A DNA stretch of 64,000 nt from Pseudomonas syringae (GTDB lineage: Bacteria > Pseudomonadota > Gammaproteobacteria > Pseudomonadales > Pseudomonadaceae). Position 1 is the first letter of the stretch. Every line of letters starts with the position of its first letter. The position numbers and the translations under genes are program-made. Positions 30,003 through 40,349 of this stretch are shown here, in pieces. The DNA is taken from assembly GCF_001698815.1 (NCBI RefSeq), contig NZ_LGSI01000003.1:1-64000 (forward strand). The letters run 5' to 3'. Under the pieces are notes generated by a model, which was not told the DNA's origin, ran no database searches, and saw nothing but the letters and a program-made list of their open reading frames with translations.

Positions 30003-31106
30003 TTACAACCTCACACTCGCAAACGTGGACTCGTTCCTCGCCTGGCTCAACGCCGATAGCGGGCCTGACAACGGGGCCAGTACGAGGGCTTGCGGGATTG
30101 GCATCATGGCCACTTGCTGGGTGGTGTTGGAGCCGACGCGTTCGTCGCGTGGCGGGATGCCGAAGTATTCGCGGTAGCACTTGGAGAAGTGCGGCGTGGA
30201 CACGAAGCCGCAGACCGACGCCACTTCGATGATCGACATCGGCGTTTGCTTGAGCAGTTGCCGGGCGCGGATCAGGCGCAACTTCAGGTAATAGCGCGAT
30301 GGCGAGCAATGCAGGTATTTCTGGAACAGCCGCTCCAGCTGACGCCGGGAGACCGCGACGTAAACCGCCAGCTCGTCCAGGTCGATAGGCTCTTCGAGGT
30401 TGGCTTCCATCAGCGCGACGATTTCCTGCAGCTTCGGCTGATTGGTGCCAAGCATGTGCTTGAGCGGCACGCGCTGGTGATCCTGCTCGTTACGAATGCG
30501 CTCGTAGACGAACATCTCCGAGATTGCCGCTGACAGTTCACGGCCGTGATCGCGGCTGATCAGGTGCAGCATCATGTCCAGTGGCGCGGTGCCGCCGGAG
30601 CTGGTGAAACGGTTGCGGTCCAGGGTGAACAAGCGGGTGCTCATCGCCACGCGCGGGAAAGCTTCCTGCATCGAGGCCAGGCATTCCCAATGCACGCTGC
30701 AATCGAAACCATCGAGCAAGCCAGCGCAGGCCAATGCCCAGCTGCCGGTACAGACCGCACCCAGACGCTTGGACTGACGCGCCTGGCTCTGCAGCCAGCT
30801 CACGTGCTCACGGCTCACGGTGCGCTGAATGCCAACGCCGCCGCAGACGATGATGGTGTCCAGCGCCGGGGCTTTCTGCATCGCGGCATCAGGAGTGATC
30901 TGCAAACCGTCGCTGGCCCAGACCTGGCCGCCATCGGCCGTCAGCGTGGTCCAGCGATACAGCTCACGACCCGACAGCTGGTTGGCCATGCGCAGGGGTT
31001 CAACCGCTGATGCGAGGGAGATCAGCGTGAAGTTGTCCAGCAGCAGGAAGCCGATGGATTGTGGTGCACGATTCTGGGGTTGGGCCCCGGAGTTGAACGA
31101 ATTCAT
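30003..31106 (-). CDS. gbdR: Glycine betaine/dimethylglycine-responsive activator GbdR
   Basis: 367 residues, the length of P. aeruginosa GbdR. N-terminal DJ-1/PfpI-like (class I glutamine amidotransferase-like) sensor domain with IGFLLLDNFTLISLASAVEPLR and AVCTGSWALACAGLLDG, then a C-terminal AraC-type double helix-turn-helix (ELAVYVAVSRRQLERLFQKY and IEVASVCGFVSTPHFSKCY). GbdR activates betaine catabolism and choline transport genes. It lies next to cbcXWV and betIBA, as in other pseudomonads. The ATG at 31106 follows GAGGAG by eight bases; a GTG three bases earlier is possible. Confidence 0.92.
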   Translation of the reverse strand: MNSFNSGAQPQNRAPQSIGFLLLDNFTLISLASAVEPLRMANQLSGRELYRWTTLTADGGQVWASDGLQITPDAAMQKAPALDTIIVCGGVGIQRTVSREHVSWLQSQARQSKRLGAVCTGSWALACAGLLDGFDCSVHWECLASMQEAFPRVAMSTRLFTLDRNRFTSSGGTAPLDMMLHLISRDHGRELSAAISEMFVYERIRNEQDHQRVPLKHMLGTNQPKLQEIVALMEANLEEPIDLDELAVYVAVSRRQLERLFQKYLHCSPSRYYLKLRLIRARQLLKQTPMSIIEVASVCGFVSTPHFSKCYREYFGIPPRDERVGSNTTQQVAMMPIPQALVLAPLSGPLSALSQARNESTFASVRL

Positions 31107-32091
31107 CACGGTATCTCCTCACACAAAGCGGTTGTTGGCCCAGGCACAGGCTCTTGTTATTGCCCCATGTTCAGCAGGGCTTTGGTAATGACAACGCAAA
31201 TGCCATGCCTAAAGTTGAATGGCTATTCAATAACCCCTGAAAACGACGTCGTGATGCGTCTGTTCAGCAGCGACCTGAGTTGTCAATTCGCGACGCGGAG
31301 GATTTACAAGCCTTGCTGGCGTTGGCCGGGTGAGCAATTCGGTAGCACTTGTGAGAAGGGAGAAACGAGCTGTCGGATACGAGTGTCACTCAAAGCACGG
31401 GGTCATCAGAGCGGGGGCGATTCGGTCGATGAGGGCATGGCTTAGCGCCATGTTTCGGGGCTTTCGCGCCAAAAGGTGGCGACAATCGAGTGGGGTGTTC
31501 GATAAGTGCGCAGTGTCAGGCTTCAACACTATTCACCGTGGGAGCGAGCTTGCTCGCGAAGACGCTATTTGAGGTTCGGCAAATCAGCGGAGATGCGCCG
31601 CTCGCTTTCACAGGTTTGATGCCTGATGCCTTGCACATTGAACGGAATATCCAAATGGCCATCCAAAAACTGCGTGCTGCAGCTGCTACGCTGATTGCGA
31701 TCCGCCGATCAAATCGCATCATCAGGCTTTTTTCCGGTACGACGGCGTCTCACACCGACCCACCCATGCTCACCAACGTCGCAAATGTCGTACAGCGCCT
31801 TTGTGCACAGCTTTATGCCGGTTTTAGCCCTATTCCTGTAGGAAAAGGGCGCTTACAGCGGAGAAAAAATCCATAAGCGACGTCACCAACACTGGATGCG
31901 ACCCTGTATGTACTGGTTACGACGCCCCCTGTAGGCGTTTGATTTGGGCTGTTACATGATCGGTGTCGACTCGATCGCCAGCCGCAGTGAAAGAGCTTTT
32001 GCTTTACGCCTTTTCGTTCAGCCGAAAAAACATAAATCGCGTCAGGCTTGCACAGGCTGACAGCGGGAAGAGAAACCATAGGAGTCCACCC
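31107..32091. other. gbdR-cbcX intergenic region, about 1 kb
   Basis: No convincing protein gene. It holds one lone REP arm at about 31539-31563 (GGGAGCGAGCTTGCTCGCG), a terminator-like hairpin at 31691-31733, a strong hairpin at 31827-31850 (GCCCTATTCC-TGTA-GGAAAAGGGC) and a short one at 31922-31938 (ACGCC...GGCGT). Promoters and a GbdR site for cbcX are expected here, but I could not place them. In P. aeruginosa an L-serine dehydratase gene sits at this place; it is absent here. Confidence 0.6.
31691..31733 (+). terminator. Terminator-like hairpin with no upstream plus-strand gene
   Basis: CTGAT-TGCGAT pairs with ATCGCA-(TC)-ATCAG, an 11 base-pair stem with a two-base bulge and a loop of about 11, followed by GC and six T residues. 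The only upstream gene (gbdR) is on the other strand, so it may end a small RNA. Confidence 0.5.
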
Positions 32092-33039
32092 ATGAAAGGT
32101 TCAAAATCACTGCTACTGGCTGTCGCGCTGGGTTTGCCAATGCTGGCGCAAGCAGCCGAACCGGCGCAGTGCAGTACCGTCAACTTTTCCGATGTCGGCT
32201 GGACAGACATCACGGTCACCACCGCCGTGACCAGTGCTGTGCTTGAGTCCCTGGGCTACAAGACCAAAACCACGATGATTTCCGTGCCGGTGACTTACAA
32301 GTCCCTGGCCGACGGCAAGAACATGGACGTTTTCCTCGGCAACTGGATGCCTACCATGGAAAACGACATCAAGGCTTATCGTGACGCCGGCACTGTCGAA
32401 ACCGTGCGCGCCAACCTGGAAAACGCCAAGTACACCCTGGCTGTCCCGCAAGCGCTATACGACAAAGGCCTGAAAAGCTTCGCAGATATCGCCAAATTCA
32501 AGAAAGAACTCGACGGCAAGATCTATGGCATCGAGCCAGGCAACGACGGCAACCGCCTGATCCAGAGCATGATCGACAAAGACGCATTCGGCCTCAAGGC
32601 CGCAGGCTTCAAAGTCGTGGAATCCAGCGAAGCCGGCATGTTGTCCCAGGTTGATCGCGCTTCACGTCGCGGCACCGATGTGGTGTTCCTGGGCTGGGAG
32701 CCGCATCCGATGAACACCCGTTTCAAAATGCAGTACCTGACTGGCGGTGACGATTACTTCGGCCCGAACTTCGGCCAGGCGACCATCTACACCAATACCC
32801 GCAAAGGCTATACCCAGGAATGCAGCAACGTCGGCCAGCTGCTGAAAAACCTGTCGTTCACCCTGAACATGGAAAGCTCGCTGATGGGCAATGTTCTGGA
32901 CGACAAGATGAAGCCTGACGTAGCCGCCAAGGCATGGATCAAAGCCAACCCGCAAGTGCTCGACACCTGGCTTGCCGGCGTCACCACTGTTGACGGAAAA
33001 CCAGGCCTGGAGGCCGCAAAAGCCAAGCTGACGAAGTAA
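32092..33039 (+). CDS. cbcX: Choline ABC transporter substrate-binding protein CbcX
   Basis: 315 residues. Signal peptide MKGSKSLLLAVALGLPMLAQA with cleavage after AQA, so periplasmic. OpuAC/ChoX-type ligand-binding fold: VNFSDVGWTDITVTTAVTS, VFLGNWMPTME and VVFLGWEPHPMN supply the aromatic residues that usually cage quaternary amines. First gene of cbcXWV, whose products import choline and related compounds. GGAG lies seven bases before the ATG. Confidence 0.93.
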   Translation: MKGSKSLLLAVALGLPMLAQAAEPAQCSTVNFSDVGWTDITVTTAVTSAVLESLGYKTKTTMISVPVTYKSLADGKNMDVFLGNWMPTMENDIKAYRDAGTVETVRANLENAKYTLAVPQALYDKGLKSFADIAKFKKELDGKIYGIEPGNDGNRLIQSMIDKDAFGLKAAGFKVVESSEAGMLSQVDRASRRGTDVVFLGWEPHPMNTRFKMQYLTGGDDYFGPNFGQATIYTNTRKGYTQECSNVGQLLKNLSFTLNMESSLMGNVLDDKMKPDVAAKAWIKANPQVLDTWLAGVTTVDGKPGLEAAKAKLTK

Positions 33040-33105
33040 TCCGACAGGCAGGCGGGCTTGCCCGCCTGTTGTCCCCATTCCTCCCGCAAGCGGACAATCG
33101 AAACC

Positions 33106-33951
33106 ATGTTCACAGATCATAAAATTCCTCTTGGCGAGTACATCGCGGCCTTCGTCGAATGGCTGACCCAACACGGTGCCAGCACTTTCGATGCGATCGC
33201 GTCTACGCTGGAAACCATGATCCACGGCCTCACGTTTTCGTTGACCTGGTTCAATCCACTTGTGTTGATCGGCGTGATTGCCTTGCTCGCGCACTTCATC
33301 CAGCGCAAATGGGGGCTGACGGTTTTCGTCATCATCTCGTTTCTGCTGATCCTGAACCTGGGTTACTGGGTCCAGACCATGGAAACCCTGGCGCAGGTGC
33401 TGTTCGCCACCTTCGTCTGTGTATTGATCGGCGTGCCGCTGGGCATCATTGCCGCCCACAAACCGATGTTCTACACCATCATGCGTCCGATTCTGGACTT
33501 GATGCAGACGGTTCCGACCTTCGTCTACCTGATTCCTACCCTGACGCTGTTCGGCCTGGGCGTTGTGCCTGGTCTGATTTCAACGGTGGTCTTCGCCATT
33601 GCCGCGCCGATCCGCCTGACGTATCTGGGTATCCGCGATGTACCCCACGAATTACTCGATGCCGGCAAAGCCTTTGGCTCATCGCGACGCCAGTTGCTGA
33701 CGCGCATCGAACTGCCTTACGCCATGCCGAGCATCGCCGCCGGCATTACCCAATGCATCATGCTTTCACTGTCGATGGTGGTAATTGCCGCACTGGTCGG
33801 CGCCGACGGCCTGGGCAAACCCGTGGTCAACGCATTGAACACCGCTGACATCGCCCTGGGCTTCGAAGCCGGCCTGGCGATCGTGCTGCTGGCAATCATG
33901 CTCGACCGTATCTGCAAACAACCGGACGCCAAGGTGAGGGCTGACGCATGA
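33106..33951 (+). CDS. cbcW: Choline ABC transporter permease CbcW
   Basis: 281 residues, a polytopic inner-membrane permease of the ProW/OpuAB type with about six to seven hydrophobic segments. The cytoplasmic coupling loop reads DAGKAFGSSRRQLLTRIELPYAMPSI, the EAA-type motif that docks the ATPase. Start at the ATG at 33106 (MFTDHKIPLGEYI). Its stop overlaps the cbcV start (ATGA), so the two subunits are probably translationally coupled. Confidence 0.93.
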   Translation: MFTDHKIPLGEYIAAFVEWLTQHGASTFDAIASTLETMIHGLTFSLTWFNPLVLIGVIALLAHFIQRKWGLTVFVIISFLLILNLGYWVQTMETLAQVLFATFVCVLIGVPLGIIAAHKPMFYTIMRPILDLMQTVPTFVYLIPTLTLFGLGVVPGLISTVVFAIAAPIRLTYLGIRDVPHELLDAGKAFGSSRRQLLTRIELPYAMPSIAAGITQCIMLSLSMVVIAALVGADGLGKPVVNALNTADIALGFEAGLAIVLLAIMLDRICKQPDAKVRADA

Positions 33952-35126
33952 GCATCATCAAATTCGACAAGGTTGACGTTATCTTCTCCAAGGATCCGCG
34001 TGAGGCCCTCAAGCTGCTGGATCAAGGCCTGACGCGTGACCAGATTCTGAAAAAAACCGGCCAGATCGTCGGCGTGGAAAAAGCCAGCCTGGAAGTCCAG
34101 AAAGGTGAAATCTGCGTGCTGATGGGCTTGTCCGGCTCCGGCAAATCCAGCCTGTTGCGCTGCATCAACGGCCTCAACACCGTGAGCCGTGGCGCGCTGT
34201 ACGTCGAGCATGAAGGCTCGCAGATCAACATTGCGTCCTGCACGCCCGCCGAACTGAAAATGATGCGCACCAAGCGTATCGCCATGGTCTTCCAGAAATT
34301 CGCCTTGATGCCGTGGCTGACGGTGCGCGAGAACATCAGCTTCGGCCTGGAAATGCAGGGTCGCCCGGAAAAAGAACGACGCAAGCTGGTCGATGAAAAA
34401 CTCGAACTGGTGGGCCTGACCCAATGGCGTAACAAGAAGCCCGACGAACTGTCCGGCGGCATGCAACAGCGTGTCGGCCTGGCCCGAGCGCTGGCCATGG
34501 ACGCTGACATTCTGCTGATGGACGAACCTTTCTCCGCCCTCGACCCGCTGATCCGCCAAGGCCTGCAAGACGAACTGCTGGAATTGCAGAACAAGCTGAG
34601 CAAGACCATCGTGTTCGTCAGTCACGACCTTGATGAAGCCCTCAAGCTCGGCAGCCGAATCGCGATCATGAAAGATGGGCGCATCGTGCAGTACAGCGTG
34701 CCGGAAGAAATCGTCCTTAACCCGGCCGATGACTATGTGCGCACCTTCGTCGCCCACACCAATCCGCTCAATGTGCTGTGCGGTCGCAGCCTGATGCGCA
34801 CGCTGGACAATTGCACCAAGGTCAACGGCTCGGTCTGCCTCGATCCGGGTGTCGATTCCTGGCTCGATCTGGCCGAGGGCAACACCATCAAAGGTGCGCG
34901 CCAGGGTGCCGGTCAGCTTGACCTGCAGAACTGGGCTCCGGGCCAGCCAATGGACACCCTCAACCGCCGCCCGACTCTGGTCGACTCCAACATCGGCATG
35001 CGCGACGCTCTGCAAATCCGCTACCAGACCGGCAACAAGCTGGTGCTGCAGGAGGGCAATCAAGTGGTCGGCATCCTGGGCGACAGCGAGCTGTATCACG
35101 CGCTTTTGGGCAAAAACCTCGGTTAA
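33948..35126 (+). CDS. cbcV: Choline ABC transporter ATP-binding protein CbcV
   Basis: 392 residues of the quaternary-amine transporter ATPase family. Walker A GLSGSGKSSLL, Q-loop MVFQKFALMPW, signature LSGGMQQRVGLARAL, Walker B ILLMDEPFSALDP and switch His in FVSHDLDEAL are all intact. A C-terminal extension of about 110 residues has a weak CBS-like pattern (VGILGDSELYHALLG), used by relatives for osmotic or nucleotide sensing. Energises CbcW/CbcX uptake. Confidence 0.93.
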   Translation: MSIIKFDKVDVIFSKDPREALKLLDQGLTRDQILKKTGQIVGVEKASLEVQKGEICVLMGLSGSGKSSLLRCINGLNTVSRGALYVEHEGSQINIASCTPAELKMMRTKRIAMVFQKFALMPWLTVRENISFGLEMQGRPEKERRKLVDEKLELVGLTQWRNKKPDELSGGMQQRVGLARALAMDADILLMDEPFSALDPLIRQGLQDELLELQNKLSKTIVFVSHDLDEALKLGSRIAIMKDGRIVQYSVPEEIVLNPADDYVRTFVAHTNPLNVLCGRSLMRTLDNCTKVNGSVCLDPGVDSWLDLAEGNTIKGARQGAGQLDLQNWAPGQPMDTLNRRPTLVDSNIGMRDALQIRYQTGNKLVLQEGNQVVGILGDSELYHALLGKNLG

Positions 35127-35138
35127 GCGCAGCACCGC

Positions 35139-35255
35139 GCTCGCGGCTAAAGCCGCTCCTACGGATCGCACGAGGCCCGTAGGACCGGCTTTAGCCGGGA
35201 GGGCGTTCTGACAGATAAACGCGGCTGAATACCTCGCGGCTAGAACCGCGCCTAC
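35139..35255. repeat. Three REP arms between cbcV and betI
   Basis: CTCGCGGCTAAAGCCGCTCCTAC at 35139, GTAGGACCGGCTTTAGCCGG from 35179, and a diverged CTCGCGGCTAGAACCGCGCCTAC ending at 35255. Confidence 0.85.
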
Positions 35256-35300
35256 TATCCGCTCACTGATTTTCATCTCTTTCCGCACGCCTCTCTTTTT

Positions 35301-35322
35301 TTATTGATTGAACGTTCAATAA
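35301..35322. promoter_or_regulatory. BetI operator upstream of betIBA
   Basis: Palindrome TTATTGA-TTGAACG-TTCAATAA with core ATTGAACGTTCAAT at 35307-35320, 69 bp before the betI start. It closely resembles the BetI box known from E. coli bet genes. Expected to be bound by BetI and released by choline. Confidence 0.8.
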
Positions 35323-35390
35323 AAAATCTTTAGACTGGCCAAGCCTTTTCGGCACTGCGATCAGTCCGGCGAACCAGGAGATTTAACGAT

Positions 35391-35984
35391 ATGCCCAAGG
35401 TCGGTATGCAACCCATTCGACGTCAACAGCTGATCCAGGCCACGCTCACCGCGGTCGATCAGGTTGGAATGGGCGACGCCAGTATCGCGTTGATCGCCCG
35501 TCTGGCGGGCGTCTCCAACGGCATCATCAGCCATTACTTTCAGGACAAGAACGGCCTGATCGCAGCCACCATGCGGCATCTGATGAACGCCTTGATCGCC
35601 AATGTCAGCGAACGCCGACAGGCGCTGACCGATGACAGCCCACGGGCGCATCTGCAAGTGATCATCGAGGGCAACTTCGACGCCAGCCAGGTCAACGGCC
35701 CGGCAATGAAAACCTGGCTGGCCTTTTGGGCCAGCAGCATGCACCAGCCGTCTTTGCACAGGTTGCAGCGGATCAACGATCACCGCCTGTATTCGAACCT
35801 GTGCTGTCAGTTCCGCCGCGTCTTGCCGCTGGAGCAAGCGCGTAGCGCAGCCCGCGGCCTGGCGGCCCTGATCGACGGCTTATGGTTGCGCGGCGCGCTG
35901 TCAGGCGATGCCTTCGACACCGAACAAGCGCAACAGATCGCGTACGAATATATGGATTTTCAACTGGCGAAATCGGTGAGCTGA
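35391..35984 (+). CDS. betI: Choline-responsive TetR-family repressor BetI
   Basis: 197 residues. N-terminal TetR helix-turn-helix: [31 protein letters not shown]. The C-terminal domain has the BetI-specific [19 protein letters not shown], which contributes to the choline pocket. First gene of betIBA and autoregulated through the palindrome at 35301. A GGAG precedes the ATG (CCAGGAGATTTAACG). Confidence 0.95.
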   Translation: MPKVGMQPIRRQQLIQATLTAVDQVGMGDASIALIARLAGVSNGIISHYFQDKNGLIAATMRHLMNALIANVSERRQALTDDSPRAHLQVIIEGNFDASQVNGPAMKTWLAFWASSMHQPSLHRLQRINDHRLYSNLCCQFRRVLPLEQARSAARGLAALIDGLWLRGALSGDAFDTEQAQQIAYEYMDFQLAKSVS

Positions 35985-36053
35985 AGCCCTGTAGCGGCCA
36001 CTCACCCACCTGACATCAGTCATCGCCACCACTCAAGAATTTGCGAGGACTTT

Positions 36054-37526
36054 ATGGCCCGTTTCGAACAGCAAAAACTCTACATCGACGGCGGCTACGT
36101 GAACGCCAGCAGCGACGCGACATTCGACTCCATCAACCCGGCGAACGGCGAAGTCCTGGCGCAAGTCCAGCGCGCCACCAAAGATGACGTCGAACGCGCC
36201 GTAGTCAGCGCCGAGAAAGGCCAGAAAATCTGGGCCGCCATGACCGCCATGGAGCGTTCGCGCATCCTGCGTCGCGCCGTGGACATCCTGCGTGAACGCA
36301 ACGATGAACTCGCCGCGCTGGAAACCCTGGACACCGGCAAATCCATTTCCGAAACCAAATACGTCGACATCGTGACCGGCGCCGACGTGCTGGAGTATTA
36401 CGCAGGCCTGGTGCCCGCCATCGAAGGCGAGCAAATCCCGCTGCGCACTTCTTCCTTCGTCTACACCCGCCGCGAGCCGCTGGGCGTGGTTGCCGGTATC
36501 GGCGCGTGGAACTACCCGATCCAGATCGCCCTGTGGAAATCCGCACCGGCGCTGGCGGCGGGCAACGCAATGATCTTCAAGCCCAGCGAAGTCACTTCGC
36601 TGACCACCTTGAAACTGGCGGAAATCTACACCGCCGCTGGCGTACCGGATGGCGTGTTCAACGTGCTGACCGGCAGCGGCCGTGAAGTCGGCACCTGGCT
36701 GACCGAGCACCCGCGCATCGAGAAAATCTCGTTCACCGGCGGTACCGACACTGGCAAAAAAGTCATGGCCAGCGCGTCGAGCTCGTCGCTCAAAGACGTG
36801 ACCATGGAACTGGGTGGCAAGTCGCCGCTGATCATCTTCGACGACGCCGATCTGGATCGTGCCGCCGACATCGCGATGATGGCCAACTTCTACAGCTCCG
36901 GTCAGGTTTGCACCAACGGCACTCGCGTCTTCGTGCCCAACTCGCTGAAAACCGCGTTCGAAGCCAAGATCGTCGAGCGTGTGAAGCGCATTCGTGTCGG
37001 CAATCCTGAAGACGCCAACACCAACTTCGGCCCGCTGGTCAGCTTCGCCCACATGGAAAGCGTGCTGGGCTACATCGCCTCCGGCAAAGAGCAAGGCGCG
37101 CGCCTGCTGTGTGGCGGCGAGCGACTGACCGAAGGTGAATTCGCCAAAGGCGCTTTCGTCGCGGCCACGGTGTTCACCGATTGCACTGACGACATGAAAA
37201 TCGTCCGTGAAGAAATCTTCGGCCCGGTGATGAGCATCCTCGGTTACGACACCGAAGAAGAAGTCATCCGCCGCGCCAACGACACCGAGTTTGGCCTGGC
37301 CGCCGGTATCGTCACCAAAGACCTGAACCGCGCCCACCGCGTGATTCACCAGCTCGAAGCCGGCATCTGCTGGATCAACGCCTGGGGCGAATCGGCGGCA
37401 GAAATGCCGGTCGGCGGCTACAAGCAATCGGGCGTGGGCCGTGAAAACGGCATCAGCTCCCTGGCGCAGTACACGCGGATCAAGTCGGTGCAGGTTGAAC
37501 TTGGGGATTACGCGTCGGTGTTTTGA
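36054..37526 (+). CDS. betB: Betaine aldehyde dehydrogenase BetB
   Basis: 490 residues, the same length as the P. aeruginosa enzyme. Oxidises betaine aldehyde to glycine betaine with NAD(P)+. Catalytic Cys286 lies in [13 protein letters not shown] and the general base Glu252 in [17 protein letters not shown] contacts the cofactor. Cytoplasmic tetramer in the family. AGGAC precedes the ATG. Lies 69 bp after betI, followed by REP sequence and then betA. Confidence 0.97.
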   Translation: MARFEQQKLYIDGGYVNASSDATFDSINPANGEVLAQVQRATKDDVERAVVSAEKGQKIWAAMTAMERSRILRRAVDILRERNDELAALETLDTGKSISETKYVDIVTGADVLEYYAGLVPAIEGEQIPLRTSSFVYTRREPLGVVAGIGAWNYPIQIALWKSAPALAAGNAMIFKPSEVTSLTTLKLAEIYTAAGVPDGVFNVLTGSGREVGTWLTEHPRIEKISFTGGTDTGKKVMASASSSSLKDVTMELGGKSPLIIFDDADLDRAADIAMMANFYSSGQVCTNGTRVFVPNSLKTAFEAKIVERVKRIRVGNPEDANTNFGPLVSFAHMESVLGYIASGKEQGARLLCGGERLTEGEFAKGAFVAATVFTDCTDDMKIVREEIFGPVMSILGYDTEEEVIRRANDTEFGLAAGIVTKDLNRAHRVIHQLEAGICWINAWGESAAEMPVGGYKQSGVGRENGISSLAQYTRIKSVQVELGDYASVF

Positions 37527-37553
37527 TCAGGGATCTGATGATCCCATTGGCGC

Positions 37554-37621
37554 CCTCGCGGCTGAAGCCGCTCCTACGGACCTGATGCATCGTCGTAGGA
37601 GCGGATTTATCCGCGAGGAGG
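37554..37621. repeat. Pair of REP arms between betB and betA
   Basis: CTCGCGGCTGAAGCCGCTCCTAC followed after about 15 bases by GTAGGAGCGGATTTATCCGCGAG. The hairpins lie inside the betIBA operon and may affect the betB/betA mRNA ratio. Confidence 0.87.
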
Positions 37622-37710
37622 CCTCCAGGCACGCGCACGTGCATGGAGTGCAAGGGGTCGAGTGAGCAAATCATTCCCCCGCTTCAACTATTTTCAAAGA
37701 GGGTGCAGTA

Positions 37711-39414
37711 ATGTCCCAGGAATTCGATTACATCATCATCGGCGCAGGTTCGGCCGGTAATACCCTGGCAGCCCGTCTCACCGAAGACGCAGGCGTCACC
37801 GTTTTGCTGCTTGAAGCAGGCGGCCCGGACTATCGTCTGGATTTCCGCACACAAATGCCCGCCGCACTGGCATTCCCGCTGCAAGGCCGTCGCTACAACT
37901 GGGCCTACGAAACCGATCCAGAACCGCACATGAACGGCCGCCGTATGGAATGCGGTCGTGGCAAAGGTCTGGGCGGTTCGTCACTGATCAACGGCATGTG
38001 CTACATCCGTGGCAATGCGATGGACTACGACGGCTGGGCGAAAAATCCGGGGCTGGAAGACTGGAGCTACCTGGATTGCCTGCCGTATTTCCGTAAGGCG
38101 GAAAGCCGCGACATCGGCGCCAACGATTATCACGGCGGCGATGGCCCGGTCAGCGTGACCACGCCGAAAGCGGGCAACAACCCGCTGTTCCACGCCATGG
38201 TTGAAGCGGGCGTGCAAGCCGGTTATCCGCGCACCGAGGACCTCAACGGTTATCAGCAGGAAGGTTTCGGCCCGATGGACCGCACCGTGACGCCCAAGGG
38301 TCGTCGCGCCAGCACCGCTCGCGGTTATCTGGACGAGGCGAAAAAGCGTCCGACGCTGACCATCGTCACCCACGCCCTCACCGACCGCATCCTGTTCGAA
38401 GCCAAGCGCGCGGTTGGCGTGACTTATCTGGTGGGCGACAACGACGCACGCGTCGAAGCCCGTGCGCGCAAGGAAGTCCTGCTGTGTGGCGGCGCCATCG
38501 CTTCGCCGCAGATCCTGCAGCGTTCCGGCGTGGGTCCGGCCGACGTGTTGAACAAGCTCGATGTGCCGGTGGTTCACGATCTGCCCGGCGTTGGCCAGAA
38601 TCTTCAGGACCACCTGGAGATGTACCTGCAGTACGCTTGCACCCAGCCGGTTTCCCTGTATCCATCGCTGCTGTGGTGGAACCAGCCAGCAATCGGCGCC
38701 GAATGGATGTTCCTCGGTACAGGCATTGGTGCGAGCAATCAGTTCGAAGCGGGCGGTTTCATCCGTTCCAGCGAAGCCTTCGAATGGCCGAACATTCAGT
38801 ACCACTTCCTGCCGGTCGCGATTAACTACAACGGCAGCAATGGGGTGAAAGAGCATGGCTTCCAGGCCCACGTGGGTTCGATGCGCTCGCCCAGCCGTGG
38901 CCGGGTGCAGATCCAATCCAAGAATCCCCGGGAGTACCCGAGCATTCTTTTCAACTACATGGCCTCCGAGCAGGACTGGCAGGAATTCCGCGACGGCATC
39001 CGCCTGACCCGGGAAATCATGCAGCAACCGGCGCTCGACCCTTACCGTGGCCGCGAAATCAGCCCCGGTATTGAGGTGCAGTCCGATGAAGATCTGGACA
39101 AGTTCGTGCGTGATCACGCCGAAACCGCGTTCCATCCTTCCTGCTCGTGCAAGATGGGCACCGATGAGATGGCGGTGGTTGATGGCGAAGGTCGCGTGCA
39201 TGGCCTGCAAGGCCTGCGCGTAGTCGATGCGTCTATCATGCCGTTGATCACCACCGGCAACCTCAACGCGCCAACGATCATGATCGCCGAGAAAATCGCC
39301 GACAAGATCCGTGGCCGCGCCCCGCTGCCACGCAGCACCGCCGATTACTTCGTCGCAGGCGACAAGCCAGCACGCGGCAAGCCAGCACGGGAAGTGAGCC
39401 GTACGGCGCTGTAA
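37711..39414 (+). CDS. betA: Choline dehydrogenase BetA
   Basis: 567 residues, GMC oxidoreductase family. N-terminal FAD-binding [19 protein letters not shown] and [16 protein letters not shown]-terminal active-site region HPSCSCKMG (substrate-side His-x-x-x-Cys) and [23 protein letters not shown]. Oxidises choline to betaine aldehyde and can continue to betaine; membrane-associated. Last gene of betIBA. The C-terminal tail is Lys/Arg-rich ([13 protein letters not shown]). Confidence 0.96.
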   Translation: MSQEFDYIIIGAGSAGNTLAARLTEDAGVTVLLLEAGGPDYRLDFRTQMPAALAFPLQGRRYNWAYETDPEPHMNGRRMECGRGKGLGGSSLINGMCYIRGNAMDYDGWAKNPGLEDWSYLDCLPYFRKAESRDIGANDYHGGDGPVSVTTPKAGNNPLFHAMVEAGVQAGYPRTEDLNGYQQEGFGPMDRTVTPKGRRASTARGYLDEAKKRPTLTIVTHALTDRILFEAKRAVGVTYLVGDNDARVEARARKEVLLCGGAIASPQILQRSGVGPADVLNKLDVPVVHDLPGVGQNLQDHLEMYLQYACTQPVSLYPSLLWWNQPAIGAEWMFLGTGIGASNQFEAGGFIRSSEAFEWPNIQYHFLPVAINYNGSNGVKEHGFQAHVGSMRSPSRGRVQIQSKNPREYPSILFNYMASEQDWQEFRDGIRLTREIMQQPALDPYRGREISPGIEVQSDEDLDKFVRDHAETAFHPSCSCKMGTDEMAVVDGEGRVHGLQGLRVVDASIMPLITTGNLNAPTIMIAEKIADKIRGRAPLPRSTADYFVAGDKPARGKPAREVSRTAL

Positions 39415-39426
39415 CTGCGTCACGCC

Positions 39427-39486
39427 CCTCCCGGCTAAAGCCGGTCCTACGATGCGTGTAGCCGTAGGACCGGCTTTAGCCGGGAG
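39427..39486. repeat. REP dimer after betA
   Basis: CTCCCGGCTAAAGCCGGTCCTAC and its complement GTAGGACCGGCTTTAGCCGGGAG, only about 14 bases apart, so they could fold as one long cruciform. Confidence 0.9.
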
Positions 39487-39630
39487 AGATTCATTTCGAA
39501 CACCGCAAATCCCATCTGCATCCGCCGCGCTTGATCCCGACATGGCCACCGGCCTAATCTAGCGCTACGCAAACGATCAACCCCCCGCAACAATCGACAA
39601 GCCGGCAATGACTGGCCACGAGGCTTACAC

Positions 39631-40326
39631 ATGTTTGATGTAGTTTCTTCGAGCAAATGGCCCACCGGATACCTGATCAACCCCAACGCCGAGCCGCTGG
39701 ACCCGCAATGGCTGACCGCCTTCAGCAAGATTCCTGCTGCCGCCGTCAGTGACTGCCTGGGCCGCAACGTGGGCGGACTGGGTCTGAAAGCGTTTCATGG
39801 CAACGCTCCGATGCTCGGCAGCGCGCTGACGGTGCGTGTGCGCCCCGGCGACAACCTGATGATCCTCAAGGCGATGCAGATGGCGCGTCCCGGCGACGTG
39901 CTGGTCATCGACGGCAGCGCCGACCTGACCCGCGCCGTGTTCGGCGGCATCATGCGCGCCATGGCCCTCAAGGCCGGAATCGTCGGCGTGGTGATCAACG
40001 GCGCCCTGCGCGACCTGGACGAATGGCAAACCGGCGAACTGCCCGCTTATGCCATCGGCGGCGTGCATCGCGGGCCGAGCACTGACGGCGGCGGCGAGAT
40101 CAACGTACCGATCTCTTGCGCTGGCATGCTGGTCATGCCCGGCGACCTGATGATTGGCGACGGCGACGGCGTGGTTGCCGCTGCCCGCGCTGAATTGCCG
40201 GAATTGCTGGTGCGCTGCCACGATCTGCTGGCACGGGAAAAAGCCACCCTCGCCGCCATCGAAGCCGGCACGCTGGACCCGGATCGTTTCGACGCGATCC
40301 TGCGCAGCAAAGGTTGCCCGGTTTAA
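39631..40326 (+). CDS. RraA-like / HMG-CHA-type aldolase family protein
   Basis: 231 residues. The family includes the RNase E inhibitor RraA and pyruvate aldolases (4-hydroxy-4-methyl-2-oxoglutarate aldolase). The hallmark is GGIMRAMALKAGIVGVVING followed by ALRD, where the Arg-Asp pair binds oxaloacetate/pyruvate and metal; PGDVLVIDGS and PGDLMIGDGDGVV are also typical. The N-terminal extension and R-D pair favour a metal-dependent aldolase or decarboxylase over an RNase E regulator. Substrate unknown. It stands alone between REP pairs, so context gives no pathway. Confidence 0.75.
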   Translation: MFDVVSSSKWPTGYLINPNAEPLDPQWLTAFSKIPAAAVSDCLGRNVGGLGLKAFHGNAPMLGSALTVRVRPGDNLMILKAMQMARPGDVLVIDGSADLTRAVFGGIMRAMALKAGIVGVVINGALRDLDEWQTGELPAYAIGGVHRGPSTDGGGEINVPISCAGMLVMPGDLMIGDGDGVVAAARAELPELLVRCHDLLAREKATLAAIEAGTLDPDRFDAILRSKGCPV

Positions 40327-40349
40327 GCCAGAAACATCGTGTTGCTCCG

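Noticed and set aside
31059..31876. Several 80-128 codon frames between gbdR and cbcX
   Set aside because: No Shine-Dalgarno, no motifs, and some cross REP or hairpin sequence.
36033..39549. Long minus-strand frames opposite betB and betA
   Set aside because: Antisense shadows of high-GC genes; the forward genes have complete catalytic motifs.
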